Below, piece by piece: positions 35,233-37,854 of a DNA stretch of 37,854 bases. The stretch covers positions 75,584 through 113,437 of the forward strand of contig JAFDVV010000019.1 of the NCBI GenBank assembly GCA_018268775.1. The letters are read 5' to 3'. The notes beneath the pieces were generated by a model, which ran no database searches, was not told where the DNA came from, and saw only the letters and a list, made by a program, of their open reading frames with translations. Made by a program: the position numbers and the translations under genes. Source of the DNA: Acidobacteriota bacterium (lineage in GTDB: Bacteria; Acidobacteriota; Terriglobia; Terriglobales; Acidobacteriaceae). Position 1 is the stretch's first letter; every line of letters starts with the position of its first letter.

Positions 35233-35312
35233 GAGCTGCGCTTTTTCGCGCCTGCACGGCAGATGACGCGAGATACAAGTTCCCAAACGACGATAGAAAA
35301 GAGAGACACACT

Positions 35313-37706
35313 ATGAAGCAGGACGTAACCGTAGAGCTTGCAGGTGGCAAGCACATCAAATTTGAGACAGGGCGCATGGCCAAGCAGGCCTCGGGAGCCG
35401 CGCTGACGACGAGCGGCGACAACGTGGTGCTGGCGACCGCAGTGGCCGCTCCCGACCCGAAGGAAGGCATCGACTTCTTCCCACTTACGGTCGAGTACCG
35501 CGAGTTCACTTATGCCGGGGGACGTATCCCCGGCGGCTTCATCAAGCGCGAGGGACGCCCGAGTGAGAAGGAGATCCTGACCAGCCGTCAGATCGACCGT
35601 CCCATCCGCCCGTTGTTCCCTGAGGGATTCCGCAACGAGACGCAGGTGGTTGCGTTTGTGTACTCGGCCGACAAGGAGAACGATACGGACGTTCTGGGCA
35701 TCAACGGCGCAAGCTGCGCGCTGGCGCTGAGCGACATTCCGTTTGGCGGCCCGGTCGGCGCGGTGCGCATCGGCATCGTCGATGATCAGTTCATCGTGAA
35801 CCCGACATACGCGGAGCGCGAGAAGAGCACGCTGAACATCATGGTTGTCGGCACCAAGGACGGCATCACGATGATTGAGTCGGGTGCGAAGCAGATTGGG
35901 GAAGAGCGCGTCGTCGATGCGATTGAGTTTGCCCATGAACAGATCAAGAAGATCTGCGCCGCGATCGAGGACTTGGTCTCCCGCGCCGGCAAGGCGAAGC
36001 GCCTTGTAACAGCGGTCGAGGTCGACACAGAGTACCTGTCTTCGTTGAAGAACAAGATCGGTGCGCAGTTGGCCGATGCTCTGAACACGAAGAAGTACCC
36101 GAAGTTCGAGAGCTATGCGAAGGTCAAGGCGCTGAAGGATTCGCTGAAGGCGGAGATTGCTCCCGAGGACACAGACGGTTCGAAGAAGCTGAGCAAGTAC
36201 TACGAGCTTCTGCGCGAGACGATCTTCCGCGAGCAGGTGCTGAACGACCGCATCCGCCCGGACCATCGCGCGTTCGATGAGATTCGCGCGATCTCGATCG
36301 AAGTCGGCGTGCTGCCCCGCGTCCACGGTTCGGCGTTGTTTACCCGCGGCGAGACGCAGGCGCTGGTCTCGGCCACACTCGGCACCACGGACGATGCGCA
36401 GCGCATCGAGACCTACGAGGGCGAGGTGAAGCGTCGCTTCATGCTGCACTACAACTTCCCGCCGTTCTCGGTTGGCGAGGTCGGCCGCATGAGCGGTGTT
36501 GGCCGTCGCGAGATCGGCCACGGCGCACTGGCTTCGCGTGCCATCGAAGCTGTGCTGCCTGCCGAGGATGAGTCGCCGTACACGTTGCGTGTTGTGTCGG
36601 ACATCCTGGAGTCGAACGGTTCGTCGTCGATGGCGACGGTCTGCGGCGCTTCGCTGTCGCTGATGCAGGCGGGCATTCCGCTGAAGGGTGCAGTCGCCGG
36701 TGTTGCGATGGGTCTGGTGAAGGAGGGCGACAAGTACGCCATCCTGACTGACATCGCCGGTGCCGAAGACCACTACGGCGACATGGACTTCAAGGTGGCT
36801 GGAACGCGCAACGGCATTACTGCGCTTCAGATGGACATCAAGATCATGGGCATCACGCCGCAGATTATGCGTGAGGCGCTGGAACAGGCCCGTCGTGGAC
36901 GCATGTGGCTTCTGGACCAGATGGATGCCGTCATTGCAGGCGCGAACCAGGAGAAATCGAAGTTCGCACCGCGTATCCACACAATGCAGATTCCGACGGA
37001 CAAGATCCGCGATGTGATCGGGCCGGGAGGCAAGGTCATCCGCGGCATCATCGAGGCGACCGGCGTAAAGATCGACGTGGACGACACGGGCCGCGTCAAC
37101 GTGGCTTCGAGCGACGCGGACGGTCTGAACCGCGCAATCCAGATGATTACGGACCTTACCGCCACGCCCGAAGTTGGCAAGACGTATCTGGGCAAGGTTG
37201 TCCGGCTGGCAGAGTTTGGCGCGTTCGTCGAGATATTCCCCGGAACCGATGGTCTGCTGCACGTCTCGGAGATCGCGGAGCACCGCGTGAAGGAAGTGAA
37301 GGATGAGCTTCGCGAGGGCGACCAGATTCTGGTGAAGGTGCTGGCAATCGAGGGCAACCGCATCAAGCTTTCGCGCAAGGCTGTGCTTCGTGAACAGCGA
37401 GCCAAGCTGGGACTGCCTGAGGTTGCACCGCAGAACGGTGATGGTGAGGGCCACGGCCGCGGAGAGCAGGCCGCTCCTGCCGCTCAGGACGTAGGCGCTG
37501 ATGACGATGATGACTTCGAGGACGGTGACGAGGAAGGCTCAGAAGAGCCGAACTTCAATCGTGCCGAAGGCGCACCGGCTGGCGGAGGGCAACGTCCGGC
37601 AGGACAACGTCGTCCGGGTGGCCGGCGCCGTCGCGGCGGTGGACGTCGTGGCGGTCCGGGTGGTGGCGGTTCGGGCCCCTCGCACCAGGGTGGCGGAAAT
37701 CGCTAA
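35313..37706 (+). CDS. pnp: Polyribonucleotide nucleotidyltransferase (PNPase) with extended acidic and Arg/Gly-rich tail
   Basis: 797 residues, about 90 longer than usual. It degrades RNA 3' to 5' by phosphorolysis. Domains: first RNase PH (GREGRPSEKEI-like FIKREGRPSEKEILTSRQID, then RPIRPLFPEGF), a helical domain, second RNase PH (about 310-550, with GTTDDAQRIETYEGEVKRRF, YNFPPFSVGEVGR and DIAGAEDHYGDMDFKVAG), KH (about 559-615, IRDVIGPGGKVIRGII), and S1 (about 622-690, GAFVEIFPGTDGLLHVSEIA). The tail from about 705 has an acidic block (DDDDDFEDGDEEGSEE) and then a positively charged Gly/Arg stretch (GGRRRRGGGRRGGPGGGGSG). GAGAG lies before the ATG. A terminator follows. Confidence 0.97.
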   Translation: MKQDVTVELAGGKHIKFETGRMAKQASGAALTTSGDNVVLATAVAAPDPKEGIDFFPLTVEYREFTYAGGRIPGGFIKREGRPSEKEILTSRQIDRPIRPLFPEGFRNETQVVAFVYSADKENDTDVLGINGASCALALSDIPFGGPVGAVRIGIVDDQFIVNPTYAEREKSTLNIMVVGTKDGITMIESGAKQIGEERVVDAIEFAHEQIKKICAAIEDLVSRAGKAKRLVTAVEVDTEYLSSLKNKIGAQLADALNTKKYPKFESYAKVKALKDSLKAEIAPEDTDGSKKLSKYYELLRETIFREQVLNDRIRPDHRAFDEIRAISIEVGVLPRVHGSALFTRGETQALVSATLGTTDDAQRIETYEGEVKRRFMLHYNFPPFSVGEVGRMSGVGRREIGHGALASRAIEAVLPAEDESPYTLRVVSDILESNGSSSMATVCGASLSLMQAGIPLKGAVAGVAMGLVKEGDKYAILTDIAGAEDHYGDMDFKVAGTRNGITALQMDIKIMGITPQIMREALEQARRGRMWLLDQMDAVIAGANQEKSKFAPRIHTMQIPTDKIRDVIGPGGKVIRGIIEATGVKIDVDDTGRVNVASSDADGLNRAIQMITDLTATPEVGKTYLGKVVRLAEFGAFVEIFPGTDGLLHVSEIAEHRVKEVKDELREGDQILVKVLAIEGNRIKLSRKAVLREQRAKLGLPEVAPQNGDGEGHGRGEQAAPAAQDVGADDDDDFEDGDEEGSEEPNFNRAEGAPAGGGQRPAGQRRPGGRRRRGGGRRGGPGGGGSGPSHQGGGNR

Positions 37707-37727
37707 GCATCGGCAGAGCTGAAATGA

Positions 37728-37758
37728 GGGTCACGCTCCGGCGTGGCCCTTTTGCTTT
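37728..37758 (+). terminator. Intrinsic terminator after pnp
   Basis: GGGTCACGC (37728-37736), loop TCCG, GCGTGGCCC (37741-37749), one G-U pair, followed by TTTTGCTTTT. It lies 21 bp after the pnp stop. Confidence 0.88.
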
Positions 37759-37854
37759 TGTGCGGGAAGCGCGAATAAGAGGACGAGCCTGAAGGTGCAC
37801 TTTTTTTCACATGCTCGCAGAGCGTAAACTGCGGACGATGGCTGCTTCGATGTA

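Noticed and set aside
35205..37454. A 749-codon open frame on the minus strand, antisense to pnp
   Set aside because: It mirrors a highly expressed GC-rich gene, is full of Arg/His/Asp/Leu runs without domains, and has no ribosome site. Such long antisense frames arise from strong codon bias opposite a real gene.
37838..37854. ATG GCT GCT TCG at the right edge, possibly the start of another gene
   Set aside because: Only 17 bases are visible and there is no clear ribosome site, so it cannot be supported.

Overview
The window looks like chromosomal DNA of a motile, diderm Acidobacteriota of the Terriglobales/Acidobacteriaceae type. This rests on moderately high G+C, a Ser/Thr kinase fused to TPRs, many small secreted TPR proteins, a PagL-like outer-membrane enzyme, P- and L-ring flagellar genes, and intergenic palindromes of a kind I associate with that group. 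The lineage is inferred from gene content; no rRNA is present. I see no tRNA, rRNA, CRISPR array, transposase, integrase or phage module, so this is mostly core genome.

Layout. 1-1027 (minus): the N-terminal part of a CcmF-type cytochrome c assembly protein, cut by the window edge, with a stand-alone receiver protein upstream. 1469-7415 (plus): a sodium:solute symporter, a GT61-like glycosyltransferase, a small two-helix membrane protein and a large kinase/TolB-like/TPR protein, closed by a strong bidirectional terminator. 7480-8391 (minus): a secreted glycine-zipper protein. 8748-13969 (plus): a central-carbon block, with eno and its own terminator, then zwf, a class III sirtuin and gpmI, closely spaced and probably co-transcribed. 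14000-17386 (minus): the replication/repair group dnaX-ybaB-recR, preceded by a SET-domain protein with its own likely promoter. 17516-18283 (plus): a secreted TPR protein.

18299-25564 (minus) is a distal rod/ring/hook-junction flagellar cluster: flgF-flgG-flgA-flgH-flgI-flgJ, then flgM-flgK-flgL. Upstream of flgM is an exact match to the enterobacterial sigma-28 consensus. A second good sigma-28 match drives the divergent cheY-like gene at 25697-26086. Together they suggest that late flagellar genes, the anti-sigma factor FlgM and a chemotaxis-type regulator share one FliA regulon.

26158-33837 (minus) is housekeeping and envelope genes: a secreted protein of unknown function, glutamate formimidoyltransferase, a PagL-like lipid A deacylase, YebC, a VOC dioxygenase-like protein, lysA, a zinc-ribbon/PspC protein and a secreted TPR protein. 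Two repeat-rich spacers flank lysA. 33969-37706 (plus) holds two small unknown genes and then rpsO-pnp. The PNPase has an unusual acidic plus Arg/Gly-rich C-terminal tail.

I did not find a clearly new defence or mobile system. The items most worth following up are the sigma-28 logic around flgM/cheY, the sirtuin embedded between zwf and gpmI, the SET protein ahead of dnaX, the PNPase tail, the FlgH without a lipobox cysteine, and a recurring TGAACGA dyad upstream of two unrelated genes.
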